A DNA stretch of 64,000 nucleotides from Dryocola clanedunensis. GTDB taxonomy: Bacteria; Pseudomonadota; Gammaproteobacteria; Enterobacterales; Enterobacteriaceae. The stretch lies in NCBI RefSeq assembly GCF_025215155.1, contig NZ_JALHAM010000120.1; one strand, written 5' to 3'. The notes under the pieces were generated by a model, which worked only from the letters and a program-made list of their open reading frames with translations, had not been told where the DNA came from and did no database searches. The stretch's first letter is position 1, and every line of letters starts with the position of its first letter. Both the position numbers and the translations under genes were made by a program. Shown here one piece after another: positions 34,127 through 42,505 of the stretch.

Positions 34127-34955
34127 CTTCCCTGATTTATTGCAGGTGGCAAAAGCACGCGGTTTTAAAGCGGTTGGTTCCTTCAATTTACATTGTCTGG
34201 AAATGCTGCCCGCCTTTTTTAAAGCGGCAAAAGCGACGAACAGCCCGTTAATGATTCAGATCTCAACCGGCACGGCGGAATATTTAGGCTATCGTTTGCT
34301 GGTCGATTCAGTTTGTTCGTTAGCGAAAAGCCAGGATATTCCGACCTGCCTGCATCTGGACCACTGTTCGGATATTGAATCTATTAAAACGGCAATCGAC
34401 GCCGGGTTCAGCTCGGTGATGTATGACGGCTCCCATCTGGAGATGGCCGAGAATATCGCCAATACGCGAAAAGTAATTGAAATTGCCCGCCCGCGAAATG
34501 TGTCTGTTGAAGCAGAATTAGGCGCAATCGGCGGCTCGGAAGATGGTAAGGCGGTGGCGGCGGAAGATATTTGTTTTACCACCACGGAAGATGCCCGGCA
34601 CTTTGTTGATGAAACGAAGGTCGATATGCTGGCGGTCTCCGTGGGCACCGTGCACGGCCTGTATACCGGCAAGGCCAAAATCCAGCATCAGCGCCTGGCG
34701 GATATCAGCGAAGTCACCAGAACACCGCTGGTACTGCACGGCGGGACGGGCGTCAGCGATGAGGACATGCGCCGCGCCGTGGCGGGGGGAATCGACAAAG
34801 TGAACGTTGGCACAGAGATGAACGTTCAGTGGGTCGGCCACTGTCAGCAGACGTTCGGCAAAGGCAAAGTGAACGACAGCGTGCGCAAATTTTTAATTCC
34901 GGCTAACGATGCGGTGGCTGCGGTATTAATCGAAAAGATCGCATTATTTAAATAA
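34113..34955 (+). CDS. Class II ketose-bisphosphate aldolase (GatY/KbaY-like)
   Basis: 280 residues from ATG 34113 (AGAGGAAAAAG upstream). Zinc and catalytic motifs are present: HLDHC (catalytic Asp, zinc His), SVEAELG, VGTVHGLY and LHGGTGV. The short GatY/KbaY/FbaA-II form cleaves tagatose- or fructose-1,6-bisphosphate to DHAP and glyceraldehyde-3-phosphate. With the PfkA-like kinase it completes a kinase-aldolase route in the cytoplasm. No GatZ/KbaZ helper subunit is encoded nearby, which is notable if it is tagatose-specific. Confidence 0.88.
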   Translation: MSLYNFPDLLQVAKARGFKAVGSFNLHCLEMLPAFFKAAKATNSPLMIQISTGTAEYLGYRLLVDSVCSLAKSQDIPTCLHLDHCSDIESIKTAIDAGFSSVMYDGSHLEMAENIANTRKVIEIARPRNVSVEAELGAIGGSEDGKAVAAEDICFTTTEDARHFVDETKVDMLAVSVGTVHGLYTGKAKIQHQRLADISEVTRTPLVLHGGTGVSDEDMRRAVAGGIDKVNVGTEMNVQWVGHCQQTFGKGKVNDSVRKFLIPANDAVAAVLIEKIALFK

Positions 34956-35024
34956 CGACCGCGTTAATCCTTACTCTTCACTGTAACCCTGGTTGCCCGG
35001 CAATCATCGGGGCGGGAGATAGCT

Positions 35025-35294
35025 ATGTTTGAATCATTAAAAAGACTGTTTAAGTCGGATAATAAAAATACGGAAAAATATGATATTCAGGCGGCGCAGC
35101 TTGCGGCTGAATTAACGGCTCTGGAAAATACATTATCGGCAGATCCCCTGAATAGCGAAGCGCAAAAAACATTAATGCTTCGCTATAACCAGGCGTTACA
35201 GGTCTTTGCGAAGAGTAAAACGCATCGTCAGCATATTGATCCTTTATTTGTCAAAATAGACGAGCTGCGCAATATCATCCGCAGAACTATTTAA
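35025..35294 (+). CDS. Small helical protein in the PTS operon, unknown function
   Basis: 89 residues, preceded by GGGAG. No signal peptide; an amphipathic opening (MFESLKRLFKSDN) is followed by two or three helices with coiled-coil-like spacing (AAQLAAELTALENTL, and FVKIDELRNIIRR). I do not recognise a family. It is 10 bp before the EIIA gene, so it belongs to the operon and may modulate the transporter or an enzyme. Confidence 0.55.
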   Translation: MFESLKRLFKSDNKNTEKYDIQAAQLAAELTALENTLSADPLNSEAQKTLMLRYNQALQVFAKSKTHRQHIDPLFVKIDELRNIIRRTI

Positions 35295-35303
35295 GGAGCC
35301 ACT

Positions 35304-35741
35304 ATGGCTATTAAGGAGTTATTGATCGAGGCGCAGGCAATCCAGGTCGGCGTACGTGAAAAGGACTGGCAAAAAGTTATTGAAATGGTGGCCCGGCCGC
35401 TGGTTGAGAACGGCTATATTTTGCCGTCCTATCACCAGGCGGTAATCGCTAATACGCTGGAGCACGGTGCCTATTACGTCTTTGAGGAAGGGGTCGCCAT
35501 GCCCCATGCCAGGCCGGAATGCGGGGTGCTGAAGAACTGCTTCAGCCTGCTGCTGCTGGCGGAGCCGATCGCCTTTGCCGACAGCGACCGGGCCGATATC
35601 GTCATCATGTTTGCCGCCAGGGACAGTAACGGCCATATAGAGGAAGGCATTCGCGCCATTGTGAACCTGCTGGGCGATGACGACGTGATGACGAAGCTGC
35701 GTCAGGCAAAGAACAAAGAGGAGGCGATCGCAATATTATGA
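35304..35741 (+). CDS. PTS EIIA, fructose/mannitol/ascorbate (UlaC) type
   Basis: 145 residues. Phospho-His H68 lies in GVAMPHARPE, with the PTS EIIA type 2 pattern HIEEGIRAIVNLL near the end. It takes phosphate from HPr and passes it to the EIIB at 32452, completing a separate A-B-C permease. AAGGAG precedes the ATG. It overlaps the P-loop kinase gene by 4 bp. Confidence 0.9.
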   Translation: MAIKELLIEAQAIQVGVREKDWQKVIEMVARPLVENGYILPSYHQAVIANTLEHGAYYVFEEGVAMPHARPECGVLKNCFSLLLLAEPIAFADSDRADIVIMFAARDSNGHIEEGIRAIVNLLGDDDVMTKLRQAKNKEEAIAIL

Positions 35742-36337
35742 GCCAGACTACGCGAACACAGGGCAAAACGGTGGTACTTGTGAACGGCGTTCCCGCATCC
35801 GGGAAAAGCACCGTCGCGCGTCTGCTGTCAGAACACTTTGCTTTACCGGTTTTGACCATCGACGGGATCAAAGAGCCGTTTATGGCGCAGTTTGATGAGA
35901 TCGACAGGCCGTTCAACCGGCGGCTGGGCTGTGCGGCCTACGAGGTTATCTGGTCAATAGTGGCGGACAGCCCCCGACAGTGCGTGTTTCTGATCGACGC
36001 CTGGTTTGGCTTCCAGCCGAAGGCGTCGCTCGTCCGCTATCTTGAGCAGGCGGGTATTACCCGCGTGCTGGAAGTCTGGAACAGCATTCCCGGTAATCTT
36101 GCGGCGGCGCGCTATGCGCAAAGGCTGGACGTCAGGCGTAACGGCCACCCCGGTGAAGAATATTTGCCGGAGCTGCTGCGGCTGGCCGATAGCGCACGGC
36201 CTATGGCGCTGGGGCCGGTCTGTACCGTGGATCAGGGGAAGCCGATAGACAGCGCGGCGCTGGTTGCCTGGCTGGCGGAAGCGTTGGCGTCGGGTGACGC
36301 TACGCTTACCCGACCTACGAAAATCCAGGGATTGTAG
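35738..36337 (+). CDS. P-loop small-molecule kinase-like protein
   Basis: 199 residues. Walker A GVPASGKST (17-25) is followed by an LxIDGIKEPF strand end and CVFLIDAWFG, a Walker B-like element; the layout resembles chloramphenicol-phosphotransferase/gluconate-kinase type kinases. The closing GDATLTRPTKIQGL is encoded in part by half a REP-like sequence. It is coupled to EIIA (ATGA overlap) and presumably phosphorylates a pathway sugar or its by-product. The substrate is unknown. Confidence 0.72.
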   Translation: MSQTTRTQGKTVVLVNGVPASGKSTVARLLSEHFALPVLTIDGIKEPFMAQFDEIDRPFNRRLGCAAYEVIWSIVADSPRQCVFLIDAWFGFQPKASLVRYLEQAGITRVLEVWNSIPGNLAAARYAQRLDVRRNGHPGEEYLPELLRLADSARPMALGPVCTVDQGKPIDSAALVAWLAEALASGDATLTRPTKIQGL

Positions 36338-36339
36338 TT

Positions 36340-36371
36340 GTAGGGTGGATAAGCGTCAGCGTCATCCACCG
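36340..36371. repeat. REP element between convergent sugar operons
   Basis: GTAGGGTGGATAAGCGTCAG then CGTCATCCACCG, one REP hairpin. A GCCCTC/GAGGGC hairpin (36383-36404) follows and may terminate either operon. Confidence 0.8.
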
Positions 36372-36413
36372 AACGGTCTTAAGCCCTCTCCATACAAAGA
36401 GGGCATCACTCAA

Positions 36414-37781
36414 TTAAGAAACCTGAGCAGCAACCAGCCTGCGGGTCTTACCGTAAATAATGGTCAGCACCGCCGGGACGATAAACGCTACCGCAATCGC
36501 GATAACCTCATAAATCATCTTCGAATCCGGCCCGCTGAACAGGCCCAGCTCAAAGACGTTCAGCACCGGCAGGAAGCTGTAGGTTTTCACCCCCAGCAGG
36601 CCCGTGATGCCGCCGCCCAGCGCCGCGCCGATACAGCCGAAGACGAACAGCATTCTGTATTTCAGGTTCACGCCGTAGAGCGCCGGTTCGGTAATGCCGA
36701 AGAAGGCTGAAATAGAAGCGGAGATCGCAATCTGCTTATCCTTCGCGCTGCGGGCGATAAAGATGGCCCCGAACGCCGCGCCAAACTGGCCCATCACCGC
36801 CGACATAAACATCGCCATAATCGTGTCGTAGCCGTTGACCTGAATGTTGATCAGCGCCAGCGGGATGATGCCCCAGTGGATGCCGAACACCACAAACAGC
36901 TGCCCGATACCCGCCAGCAGCGCGCCGGAGATCACCGGGCTAAGGTCGTAAAGCCACGCGTAGCCGTTAGCAATCCCCACGCCGACGTAGTCCGCAATCG
37001 GGCCAATAAAGGTGAACACCACGAAGCCGCAAATCAGCAGGGAAAGGCAGGGCACGAACACCAGCGCGGCCACTTCCGGGATGATCTTCTTCAGCCAGCG
37101 TTCGACGTAGCTTAGGAACAGCACCGCAAACACCGCCGGGATCACCGCTCCGCCGTAGATTTTCACGTTCAGCGCCAGGCCAAGTACGTGAAACGCGCCG
37201 GGCACGGTGGCATCGGTAAGCGGGAAGATCATCGCCGCCGTCAGCGCCAGCGCGGTGAATTTATTGGTTTTAAAGCGTTCCGCCGCCGTCACGGCAATAA
37301 ACAGCGGCAGCATCACGAACACGCCGCTGGAGAGGGCGTTGAACACGGTGAAGATGTAGGAGTGCGTATCCACCAGGTTCATGGTTTGCAGCAGAACCAC
37401 AATCCCTTTCACCACGCCGACGCCCGCCAGCACGCCGATATACGGCGTGAATATCGCCGACAGCGTCGCCAGCATGCGGGAGATAAACGAGCCCTGCGGT
37501 ACGCTTGCCTCGCCTGAATCCGCCCGGTCGTTTCCGCCCAGAACATCTTTTATGGCGAGGCAGACTTTTTCCACCTTCGGGCCAATCACAATCTGGAACT
37601 GGCTCGGATTTTCAACCAGCTTCACCACTTCCGGCAGTTTGTATAACTCATCCTTGTTAACTTTATTTTTATCTTTCAGCGTAAAACGCAGGCGTGTCGC
37701 ACAATGGTTGAGCTGTTCAATATTTTCGGATCCGCCAACATGCTGAATAATCTGTTGGGCAAGATGACTGTATGTAGCCAT
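36414..37781 (-). CDS. PTS EIIBC, glucose superfamily (beta-glucoside/sucrose type)
   Basis: 455 residues. The N-terminal EIIB (1-85) has phosphocysteine C27 in LNHCATRLRF. The C-terminal EIIC (about 100-445) has ten or so membrane segments and the ITEPALYG signature. No EIIA domain is fused, so Crr or another EIIA would serve it. It is 46 bp downstream of the SIS-domain gene and co-oriented. A substrate with an amino or Amadori linkage fits a SIS partner; this is inference. Confidence 0.88.
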   Translation of the reverse strand: MATYSHLAQQIIQHVGGSENIEQLNHCATRLRFTLKDKNKVNKDELYKLPEVVKLVENPSQFQIVIGPKVEKVCLAIKDVLGGNDRADSGEASVPQGSFISRMLATLSAIFTPYIGVLAGVGVVKGIVVLLQTMNLVDTHSYIFTVFNALSSGVFVMLPLFIAVTAAERFKTNKFTALALTAAMIFPLTDATVPGAFHVLGLALNVKIYGGAVIPAVFAVLFLSYVERWLKKIIPEVAALVFVPCLSLLICGFVVFTFIGPIADYVGVGIANGYAWLYDLSPVISGALLAGIGQLFVVFGIHWGIIPLALINIQVNGYDTIMAMFMSAVMGQFGAAFGAIFIARSAKDKQIAISASISAFFGITEPALYGVNLKYRMLFVFGCIGAALGGGITGLLGVKTYSFLPVLNVFELGLFSGPDSKMIYEVIAIAVAFIVPAVLTIIYGKTRRLVAAQVS

Positions 37782-37827
37782 AGTGATTCCTTAGTGCATC
37801 AGGCAAGGGTGTAGGGTAGAGCGGCAA

Positions 37828-38898
37828 TCAGGCGTAATCGCCCGGTTTGGTTTTGCTTTTTACCGAGACGCCAAAGTCGGTAAAGATACGTTGTGGCAGA
37901 TTATTTCCTTTCCCTTCGGCAATATGGTGGGCCAGGATCTGGAAGGGAATAACCATAATCAGCGGCGCAATAAACTCATTTACATCGACGTTAATCGCCA
38001 GCGTGCGCGAGTCATCGCTTTCGCCGAGCTTAATGGTGTAGACATAATCGGTATATTTCTGCTCGTAGGCTTTCAGCAGTAATAAACGTTCGCGCGCAAC
38101 GCCCGGCGTGTCGATGAAGAATATCCGGTGGTTGCCGTTGACTTCAAAATACGGGCCGTGCATGAAGGCTTCTAATTCCACGCCCTGGGAAGGCACGCGA
38201 ATAGTTTCGGCGAATTTGGTTTCCATCTCTTTAATCACGCCAACCGCCGGGCCATAGCCAATGGCGGTAAAGCGAGGGGAGGCAATCAGTTCATCCTGCC
38301 ATTTGCTGAAGAAGTTTTCCGTTGCGGAGATAATTTGTGGAATCGCTTTTAACGCGGTAGAAAGCTTCGCTAATTCACCGGCTTCCTGCGCCTCGTTAAT
38401 TTTTCCTGACTGACGGGCGGTATATAAACCCAGCAGCATAAATTTAAAGATGGTGGCAACGTAGCCTTTGGTGACATAGCCAACGCGCTCTTCGCCAATT
38501 TCGATATCCATGGCGTGGTCGACCGTTTTAGCCAGTTCGCTGGTTAATTTGCTGGTTAGGCCATAGGTCGGCACTGCATAACTTTTGCGGATATGCTGGA
38601 TGGCGTTAATCGTTGAGGTGCTCTCGCCGCTTTGGGAAACGCCGAGCACCAGATCGGTGTTCGCATCGAACTTTTCGTAATGCTGGAAGTGGAACGGCTC
38701 TTCCACGGTGATCCGCACGTCGGCGAGCTTTTCAACGTAGTATTTGGCGCTTTTAATGGCATTGATGCTGGAGCCGGTGGCCAGCACCAGCCAGTTTTTC
38801 TTGCCATCAATATTCGGTAAATCATGCGGATAGCGATCGAGCATCGCGCTAAGCGTGGCCTGCTCTTCGTGAATGTAGGTCATCATCGTCGGTTTCAT
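37828..38898 (-). CDS. SIS-domain sugar-phosphate isomerase/deglycase
   Basis: 356 residues with two SIS domains: LATGSSINAIKSAKYYVEKLA and SQSGESTSTINAI in the first, GYGPAVGVIKEMETKFAET in the second. This is the architecture of the GlmS isomerase half, AgaS and FrlB. It may convert an imported phospho-aminosugar or fructoselysine-type phosphate to hexose-6-phosphate and amine. The first gene of the minus-strand operon, with the palindromic operator 21 bp upstream of its start. FrlB-like versus AgaS-like cannot be decided by eye. Confidence 0.83.
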   Translation of the reverse strand: MKPTMMTYIHEEQATLSAMLDRYPHDLPNIDGKKNWLVLATGSSINAIKSAKYYVEKLADVRITVEEPFHFQHYEKFDANTDLVLGVSQSGESTSTINAIQHIRKSYAVPTYGLTSKLTSELAKTVDHAMDIEIGEERVGYVTKGYVATIFKFMLLGLYTARQSGKINEAQEAGELAKLSTALKAIPQIISATENFFSKWQDELIASPRFTAIGYGPAVGVIKEMETKFAETIRVPSQGVELEAFMHGPYFEVNGNHRIFFIDTPGVARERLLLLKAYEQKYTDYVYTIKLGESDDSRTLAINVDVNEFIAPLIMVIPFQILAHHIAEGKGNNLPQRIFTDFGVSVKSKTKPGDYA

Positions 38899-38918
38899 AC
38901 GGTCTCCTGAATTGTAAA

Positions 38919-38936
38919 CCTGAAAACGTTTTCAGG
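38919..38936. promoter_or_regulatory. LacI-family operator of the SIS/EIIBC operon
   Basis: CCTGAAAACGTTTTCAGG is a perfect 18-bp palindrome with the central CG typical of LacI-family sites. It lies between the lacI-type gene and the SIS gene it presumably represses. Confidence 0.85.
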
Positions 38937-39083
38937 TCTCAGGCTAGAGGAGTTGCGATGAAGTTGTCAACGCCGTTATCTGGAAATGAGAGTGGGATCA
39001 AATATTGGTCGGTGAGGGGAAGGCGGTGGACAAATCAGGCGGAAAAAATTAACGCGCTTCCGCCATTGATTTTGATGAAATTA

Positions 39084-40130
39084 TTAACAGGATTCACCCG
39101 GCATCAGGCTCGGCGGCATTTTTTGTGAAGTTATTTCACTCGATGATTCATTCATCAATTTCATCAGCCTGGCCATGACTTCTTTGCCGATACTCTCATT
39201 TTGATGGTTAACCGTAGTAATGCGCGGAATAAAGTATTCGCTGCCGGGGAAATATTCACAGCTGACGATGGCGATATCATCAGGAACGGAAATATGATGA
39301 TCTTTAAGCGCGCGAATAGCGCCTTTGGCTACATGGTCATTAATCGCCACAAAAGCCTGGGGCAGCGTTGTTTTTTTAGCCAGCAGATTTTCAATCGCCT
39401 CAAAGCCGTGCTGTAAATAAAAGTTATTTCTGACGATATTATTTTCATCGGCTGTGAGGCCTGCATTTTCTAACGTCTGGCGGAAAGCGGCAACGCGCTC
39501 GCGGGTAATATAAACGTTTTTTGAGCCGCCGATAAAGCCGATCTCTTTATAGCCTTTTTCAATCAGTTGCTTCGTGGCTAAGGTGACACAGGTTGTCTGG
39601 TCGCGCTCGACGCAGTTGTAATCAACGCCGGGTAACTGGCGGCCAACGACAACCACCGGAATAGCGGAGGTCAGTATGTTCAGCTCGTGCAGGTAGTCAG
39701 CCGGCACGTCGTTGTAGTCGATATTGCCGCCCAGAATAATCACGCCGTCAATCTGGCTGTCCCTGATGGAGTGAAAAATCGTCTCTTCGGGGATAATGTC
39801 CGTTGCGGTCGAGGAGCGGTTGGCCGACTGCGTATCGTAAAGGGTAACTTTATATCCGGCCTGCAAACTCAGCTGTTCAATTTGCGCGACGAGCATGACG
39901 AAGTAGGGGTTGCTGATGTCCGAAACGACAATCGCCAGGGTACGGGTTTTTTTAGAGATCATGCCACGGGCGATGAGGTTGGGGCTGAAATTATGCTCCT
40001 GAATCACCTTTTCCACCCGGCTGCGGGTTTTATCCGCCACCCAGCTGTTGTTGTTCAAAACTCGGGATACGGTGGCGATTGAGACATTCGCCAGCTCGGC
40101 GATATCCTTGATGGTTAACGGTTTTGACAT
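39084..40130 (-). CDS. LacI-family transcriptional regulator
   Basis: 348 residues. The LacI helix-turn-helix fills the N-terminus (TIKDIAELANVSIATVSRVLNN) with a hinge helix RSRVEKVIQEHNFSPNLIARGM, followed by a periplasmic-binding-protein-like effector domain (IVVSDISNPYF). It is upstream of and co-oriented with the SIS/EIIBC operon; the palindrome at 38919-38936 is its probable site. The inducer is likely a pathway sugar phosphate. Confidence 0.92.
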   Translation of the reverse strand: MSKPLTIKDIAELANVSIATVSRVLNNNSWVADKTRSRVEKVIQEHNFSPNLIARGMISKKTRTLAIVVSDISNPYFVMLVAQIEQLSLQAGYKVTLYDTQSANRSSTATDIIPEETIFHSIRDSQIDGVIILGGNIDYNDVPADYLHELNILTSAIPVVVVGRQLPGVDYNCVERDQTTCVTLATKQLIEKGYKEIGFIGGSKNVYITRERVAAFRQTLENAGLTADENNIVRNNFYLQHGFEAIENLLAKKTTLPQAFVAINDHVAKGAIRALKDHHISVPDDIAIVSCEYFPGSEYFIPRITTVNHQNESIGKEVMARLMKLMNESSSEITSQKMPPSLMPGESC

Positions 40131-40247
40131 CTTTTATCCCCTTACGACACGGCGTTAATAGTAGGGGATGCCCTCAGGTGAAGCAAAGCGGATTTGCGCG
40201 AAAATGCAGGCTCGCGGCTTTCCTCCGGCTCAATTAACCAATACCGC

Positions 40248-40274
40248 TCTACTTTTTCTCCATCCTGCCGATAA
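40248..40274 (+). promoter_or_regulatory. Sigma-28 (FliA) promoter of cheV
   Basis: GCCGATAA at 40267-40274 is a perfect sigma-28 -10, with an 11-nt spacer to TCTACTTT (40248-40255), 5 of 8 matches to TAAAGTTT. It lies 57 bp before the cheV ATG. Confidence 0.8.
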
Positions 40275-40331
40275 CTTATCCAGGATAGTGAAGCGCACCG
40301 CGCATTCGCTGGATTATCGTTTGAGGTAAAA

Positions 40332-41297
40332 ATGGATAGTTTTCAAAAAGATATAGACGAAAGGGCAAACCTTTCGTTATCCAACAAATTTGAACTGCTG
40401 CTGTTTCGTCTGGGAAAAGGTGAACATGCAGAGCACTCTGAGCTGTATGGTATCAACGTCTTTAAGCTGCGCGAAATCGTGCCGATGACCAAGGTCAATC
40501 GCGCTGCGGGTATGGAGCCACCGCTGTTGGGGATGGCGAATATTCGTGACCAGATTATCCCGGTTATCGACCTGCCGGCGGTCACTGGCTGCGTGCCGGA
40601 AACGGGGTTGAACCTGCTGCTGATCACGGAATACGCCCGTAGCGTCCAGGCCTTTGCGGTGGAATCCGTTGAGAATATTGTTCGTCTCGACTGGAGCCAG
40701 GTTCACGCGGCTGAGGCAGGCGTTAACAGCCGCAATATCACCAGCATCGCTTCGCTCGATCATGAAGACCACCAGGGCGAACTGGCGCTGGTGCTGGACG
40801 TTGAGCAGATCCTCTATGATATTCTGCCGTCGGGTCGCGACGTTGACGTCTCTGCCATCAAAGATAAAAACTACATCCTCAAACCGGGTGCGGTGGCAAT
40901 AGTGGCGGAAGATTCCAAAGTTGCCCGCGAAATGCTGGAGCAGGGTCTGAAAGGCATGGGCATTCCCGCGATGATGCACGTTACCGGCCTTGCGGCCTGG
41001 GAGAAGATTAAAGAGATCGCAGCCCAGGCGAATGCGGATGGCGTGCCGATTACCGACAGAATCGGTCTGGTGTTGACCGACATCGAAATGCCGGAAATGG
41101 ACGGCTTTACCCTGACGCGCAACATCAAAACCGACTCAAGTTTAAAAAGCATCCCGGTGATCATCCACTCGTCTCTCTCCGGCAGCGCCAATGAAGATCA
41201 CGTCCGCAATGTCGGCGCCAACGGTTACGTGGCAAAGTTTGATGCCAATGAGCTTTCAGGTGTGATTGCCTCAGCGCTGGAGGATGCGGCGAAATAG
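40332..41297 (+). CDS. cheV: Chemotaxis coupling protein CheV
   Basis: 321 residues: a CheW-like domain (about 15-165; ELYGINVFKLREIV, GMANIRDQIIPVIDLP) followed by a REC domain (about 185-315) with phospho-acceptor D250 in TDIEMPEMDG and Lys in GYVAKFD. It couples chemoreceptors to CheA at the membrane arrays and is tuned by phosphorylation. E. coli K-12 lacks cheV; Salmonella has it. Here it is a single gene away from any flagellar cluster but under a sigma-28 promoter. Confidence 0.95.
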   Translation: MDSFQKDIDERANLSLSNKFELLLFRLGKGEHAEHSELYGINVFKLREIVPMTKVNRAAGMEPPLLGMANIRDQIIPVIDLPAVTGCVPETGLNLLLITEYARSVQAFAVESVENIVRLDWSQVHAAEAGVNSRNITSIASLDHEDHQGELALVLDVEQILYDILPSGRDVDVSAIKDKNYILKPGAVAIVAEDSKVAREMLEQGLKGMGIPAMMHVTGLAAWEKIKEIAAQANADGVPITDRIGLVLTDIEMPEMDGFTLTRNIKTDSSLKSIPVIIHSSLSGSANEDHVRNVGANGYVAKFDANELSGVIASALEDAAK

Positions 41298-41308
41298 TTA
41301 TTGGTAAA

Positions 41309-41336
41309 GGGTGGGGAAACAAAATGTTACCCACCC
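41309..41336 (+). terminator. Probable terminator after cheV
   Basis: GGGTGGG (41309-41315) and CCCACCC (41330-41336) make a 7-bp GC stem around a 14-nt loop, followed by TCATTACT. The long loop and poor U-run make it weak. Confidence 0.45.
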
Positions 41337-41409
41337 TCATTACTCCCCCCATAGATTTTTTCCCGCCGCGAGTCCATTGTTAATCCTCACCACTAAAAAG
41401 AGAGACATC

Positions 41410-42276
41410 ATGGCTTCTATCGAGAAATCAGGCTCGTTCACCCTCGGCGATCGTCAGGTTCACCGCCTGGGCTACGGCGCTATGCAGCTTGCCGGCCCAG
41501 GCGTATTTGGTCCACCACGCGATCACAATGCGGCGCTGGCCGTGCTGAGAGCTGCGGTCGAAGCGGGGGTCAATCATATCGATACCAGCGATTTTTATGG
41601 CCCGCACGTCACCAACAAGCTGATCCGCGAAGCGCTGGCACCTTACCCGGACAACCTGGTTATCGTGACCAAAATTGGCGCGCGCCGCAGCGACAAAGGC
41701 GACTGGCTGCCCGCTTTCTCTGCCGAAGAGCTGACCTGCGCGGTGCATGATAACCTGCGTAACCTCGGCCTTGAGCAAATCGACGTAGTGAACCTGCGCG
41801 CGATGTTCGATCCGCACAAACCGGCGGAAGGTTCAATTGCGGAACCGCTGGAAGCGCTGGCAAAACTGCAGCAGCAGGGCCTGGTGCGCCACATCGGCCT
41901 GAGCCACGTGACGCCAACGCAGATTGCCGAAGGCCGCAAAATTTGCCCAATTGTCTGCGTGCAGAACCTCTATAACCTGGCGAACCGTAACGATGACGCG
42001 CTGATTGATGACCTTGCAAAAGAAGGCATCGCCTACGTGCCGTACTTCCCGCTGGGTGGTTTCTCACCTTTGCAGTCGTCGATTCTGTCGGACGTTGCCA
42101 AAGAGCTTAACGTCACCCCAATGCAGCTGGCGCTGGCCTGGCTGCTGCAGCGTTCCCCTAACATTCTGCTGATCCCCGGCACCTCGTCGGTTGCCCACCT
42201 GCATGAAAACCTGGCCGTCGCGGAGATGAAACTGTCTGCGGACGTGATGGCGAAGCTCGAAGGCATTGCTGGATAG
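41410..42276 (+). CDS. Aldo-keto reductase, PdxI/YdbC type
   Basis: 288 residues from ATG 41410 (AGAGAGA upstream; an upstream start near 41311 overlaps the hairpin). The AKR catalytic Asp-Tyr lie in HIDTSDFYGPH and the Lys in VTKIGARR; the NADPH site is in LIPGTSSVAHL. Along the chain it closely follows E. coli YdbC, reported as the pyridoxine 4-dehydrogenase PdxI, which reduces pyridoxal to pyridoxine. It is a monocistronic gene after cheV. Confidence 0.85.
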   Translation: MASIEKSGSFTLGDRQVHRLGYGAMQLAGPGVFGPPRDHNAALAVLRAAVEAGVNHIDTSDFYGPHVTNKLIREALAPYPDNLVIVTKIGARRSDKGDWLPAFSAEELTCAVHDNLRNLGLEQIDVVNLRAMFDPHKPAEGSIAEPLEALAKLQQQGLVRHIGLSHVTPTQIAEGRKICPIVCVQNLYNLANRNDDALIDDLAKEGIAYVPYFPLGGFSPLQSSILSDVAKELNVTPMQLALAWLLQRSPNILLIPGTSSVAHLHENLAVAEMKLSADVMAKLEGIAG

Positions 42277-42282
42277 GAAAAG

Positions 42283-42361
42283 TAAGGTGGGTACGCGGCA
42301 GCGCATTCCACCGCTTACACCTTATTTGCCGGATGGCGCTAAAGCTTATCCGGCCTACAAC
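42283..42361. repeat. BIME
   Basis: Two REP hairpins in tandem, GGTGGGTACGCGGCAGCGCATTCCACC and GCCGGATGGCGCTAAAGC/TTATCCGGC. It sits at the border between backbone and the AT-richer Hcp segment. Confidence 0.8.
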
Positions 42362-42505
42362 TAATTCAAATTGTGGGGTGCGCCACCATAGTTTTATTAT
42401 GGGAACATATTATTAATATCCGTAAACGTATTTTAAATCGGATATTTACCCATCAGTATAAATCGCTTACATTTGTCGGAAGTTAATAAATAGCAGGGAG
42501 CAGCT

